Below are positions 5,339 through 6,582 of a stretch of DNA of 6,582 nucleotides, in pieces. The first letter of the stretch is position 1. The number at the start of each line of letters is the position of its first letter. Origin of the DNA: Rhodospirillales bacterium (GTDB lineage Bacteria; Pseudomonadota; Alphaproteobacteria; Rhodospirillales_A; Casp-alpha2); contig JAESSX010000002.1 in assembly GCA_016763915.1 (NCBI GenBank), forward strand, positions 1-6,582, written 5' to 3'. The notes beneath the pieces were generated by a model. That model ran no database searches, had not been told where the DNA came from, and was given only the letters and a program-made list of their open reading frames with translations. The translations under genes were made by a program, and so were the position numbers.

Positions 5339-6193
5339 ATGCCCGAAACCGAAACCGCCCACTTCGCGGACATCGCAGCCGCCATCGAATACATGGTCGG
5401 CCACTACGCCGAGCAGCCGTCCCTCGACGATGTGGCGCGCCGGTCGGGCATCAGCCCGCATCACTTTCAGCGCACCTTCAAGGCCGCGACCGGGGTCAGC
5501 CCGAAGCGGTTCCTGCAATACGTCACCATCAGCCACGCCAAGACCCTGTTGGCCGACCGCACCAATCTGCTCGACACGTCTTTTGACCTCGGCCTGTCGG
5601 GGCCGGGGCGGCTGCATGACCTGTTCGTCGCCTGCGAGGCGGTGACGCCGGGGCAATTCAAACTTCGCGGCCAGGGCCTTGCCATCCGGTACGGTTTCCA
5701 TGACAGCCCCTTCGGCCGCATCCTGATCGGCGTCACCGAACGGGGAATTTGCCGGCTCAGCTTCGTCACCGGCAACGACGAGGCGGGCGAAGCGCGCGCC
5801 TTCGCGCAGGACTGGCCGGCCGCCGAGATGATCTTTGCGCCCGGCTCGACATCGGCGCCGGCCGAGCAGGCGTTTCGTTTCGCGATTGGCCGGAACCCGG
5901 GCGGCCAAGCGCCGGAACTGCTGGTCATGGGCACGAATTTTCAGATCAGGGTCTGGGAGTCCCTGATGCGGATCCCCCGCGGCGGCGTCGTCAGCTACCA
6001 GGACGTCGCCCGCGCCATCGGCAATCCCTCCGCCACGCGCGCCATCGGCCGCGCCGTCGGGGGCAATCCCATTGCTTTATTGATTCCGTGTCACCGGGTC
6101 ATCCTGAAATCCGGCGCGATCCACAACTACCGCTGGGGCGTCGAGCACAAACGCGCCATCCTGGCCTTCGAGCAGGCCGGGCTGGAAAATTAG
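5339..6193 (+). CDS. AraC-type HTH / methylated-DNA-protein-cysteine methyltransferase fusion (Ada-like)
   Basis: A 284-residue DNA-repair protein. Residues about 12-108 form an AraC-type double helix-turn-helix: LDDVARRSGISPHHFQRTFK (29-48), then SGPGRLHDLFVACEAVTPGQFK (87-108). About 116-165 match the N-lobe of alkyltransferases (GFHDSPFGRILIGVTERGIC). About 197-283 form the catalytic domain, with FQIRVWESLMRIPRGGVVSY, the Arg-rich helix ATRAIGRAVGGNP and the active site PCHRV with Cys251 as methyl acceptor. The protein should transfer O6-alkyl groups from guanine to itself irreversibly. The Ada N-terminal zinc-cysteine domain, which senses methylphosphotriesters, is absent, so methylation-switched activation as in E. 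coli Ada is not expected. An in-frame stop at 5324-5326 makes ATG 5339 the only start, though its ribosome site is poor. Very GC-rich, like the flanks. Confidence 0.92.
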   Translation: MPETETAHFADIAAAIEYMVGHYAEQPSLDDVARRSGISPHHFQRTFKAATGVSPKRFLQYVTISHAKTLLADRTNLLDTSFDLGLSGPGRLHDLFVACEAVTPGQFKLRGQGLAIRYGFHDSPFGRILIGVTERGICRLSFVTGNDEAGEARAFAQDWPAAEMIFAPGSTSAPAEQAFRFAIGRNPGGQAPELLVMGTNFQIRVWESLMRIPRGGVVSYQDVARAIGNPSATRAIGRAVGGNPIALLIPCHRVILKSGAIHNYRWGVEHKRAILAFEQAGLEN

Positions 6194-6582
6194 TTTTTTC
6201 CGAGGGCAACCCGGGCGACGCCGAGAATGCGCCCGGTTTTGACGGATTGCAGGATGACGGCGCAATTGTCGCTGCCTTGCCCCGGAAGGTCGGACATGGC
6301 GGTGCGGATATCCAGCGCGCGTCCCGACCAGGTGCCGATGCGGGTCATGCTCCGGACCACGTTGTAATAGCTCAGCGTGCGGCCCGAATTTTCGCCGCGC
6401 TTGATTTCGGTGTCCTGGCGGCTGTCGAAAAACGCCAGCCACACGGCGGCTTCCTCTCCCGCACCCGCCGGCACGCGGACCAGAAGCCCGTTCCCGTCAC
6501 GGCGGATCCCGACCGCCACCCGATCCGTTTTCGCCGCCTGGGTGATTTTTGCCAAAATCCTGGCGCGGTCCGAGCCGGTCGC
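6190..6582 (-). CDS. DUF1223 family protein, C-terminal part (gene runs off the right edge)
   Basis: The frame is open to the window edge and gives 130 C-terminal residues ending in TAA (6192-6190). Near the edge it reads ATGSDRARILAKI, then RGENSGRTLSYYNVVRSM, IGTWSGRAL, and NCAVILQSVKTGRILGVARV. The GEN.GRTL.Y.NVVR motif and the closing AV.LQ....GRILG.AR stretch are characteristic of DUF1223, a thioredoxin-fold family usually about 230-250 residues with an N-terminal CxxC region and often an export signal. Those parts lie outside the window. A TTG at 6555-6553 could be mistaken for a start, but homology continues upstream of it. Its stop overlaps the stop of the convergent gene by 2 bases. 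Function is unknown. Confidence 0.85.
   Translation of the reverse strand, partial: ATGSDRARILAKITQAAKTDRVAVGIRRDGNGLLVRVPAGAGEEAAVWLAFFDSRQDTEIKRGENSGRTLSYYNVVRSMTRIGTWSGRALDIRTAMSDLPGQGSDNCAVILQSVKTGRILGVARVALGKN

Noticed and set aside
6184..6201. GGAAAA/TTTTCC hairpin at the convergent stop codons as a shared terminator
   Set aside because: The stem is AT-rich and short, and no T-tract follows the hairpin on the plus strand; too weak to call.

Overview
The window looks like part of an alphaproteobacterial chromosome, possibly Rhodospirillales-like. This rests on three things: the style of the HtpG C-terminus at the left edge, the DUF1223 protein at the right edge, and a fused AraC-HTH/alkyltransferase protein without the Ada zinc domain. 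The two edges are very GC-rich (sampled 60-base blocks are about 70-80% G+C). The middle, from about 180 to 5300, is more mixed: roughly 48-60% in many blocks, higher in the 5' half of the AtuA-like gene. I infer from this that the middle may be accessory or transferred DNA. No mobile-element gene, tRNA, rRNA or CRISPR array was seen.

Layout. The end of htpG (3-179) is followed by about 250 bases without a gene but with several small inverted repeats. A near-consensus sigma-70 promoter (429-457) comes next. It carries two almost identical 16-bp partial palindromes (438-453 and 470-485) placed like repressor operators. It drives a plus-strand run of four genes: an Old Yellow Enzyme family ene-reductase (517-1614), a TetR-family repressor (1671-2276), a YciI-family protein (2345-2632) and DNA-3-methyladenine glycosylase I, tag (about 2674-3279). 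A hairpin with a T-rich tail follows at 3317-3350.

On the minus strand, read leftwards from 5053, lies an AtuA-like (DUF1446) gene broken by a single-base frameshift near 4347. Its stop overlaps the start of a DUF4387 gene (3358-3666) in an ATGA junction. After a 285-base divergent spacer comes a plus-strand AraC-HTH/O6-alkylguanine-DNA alkyltransferase fusion (5339-6193). Its stop codon overlaps the stop of a convergent minus-strand DUF1223 gene that runs off the right edge (6190-6582).

How the genes may work together (inference). The four-gene operon reads as a self-regulated response to electrophiles and alkylating agents. The TetR protein has a cysteine aligned with the sensor Cys106 of E. 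coli NemR and probably represses its own operon through the twin operators. The ene-reductase would reduce electrophilic alkenes, the YciI protein may act on a related small molecule, and Tag removes alkylated adenines. The fusion protein at 5339-6193 adds direct reversal of O6-alkylguanine in the same neighbourhood. The AtuA-like/DUF4387 pair is a separate unit of unknown biochemistry that may be decaying.
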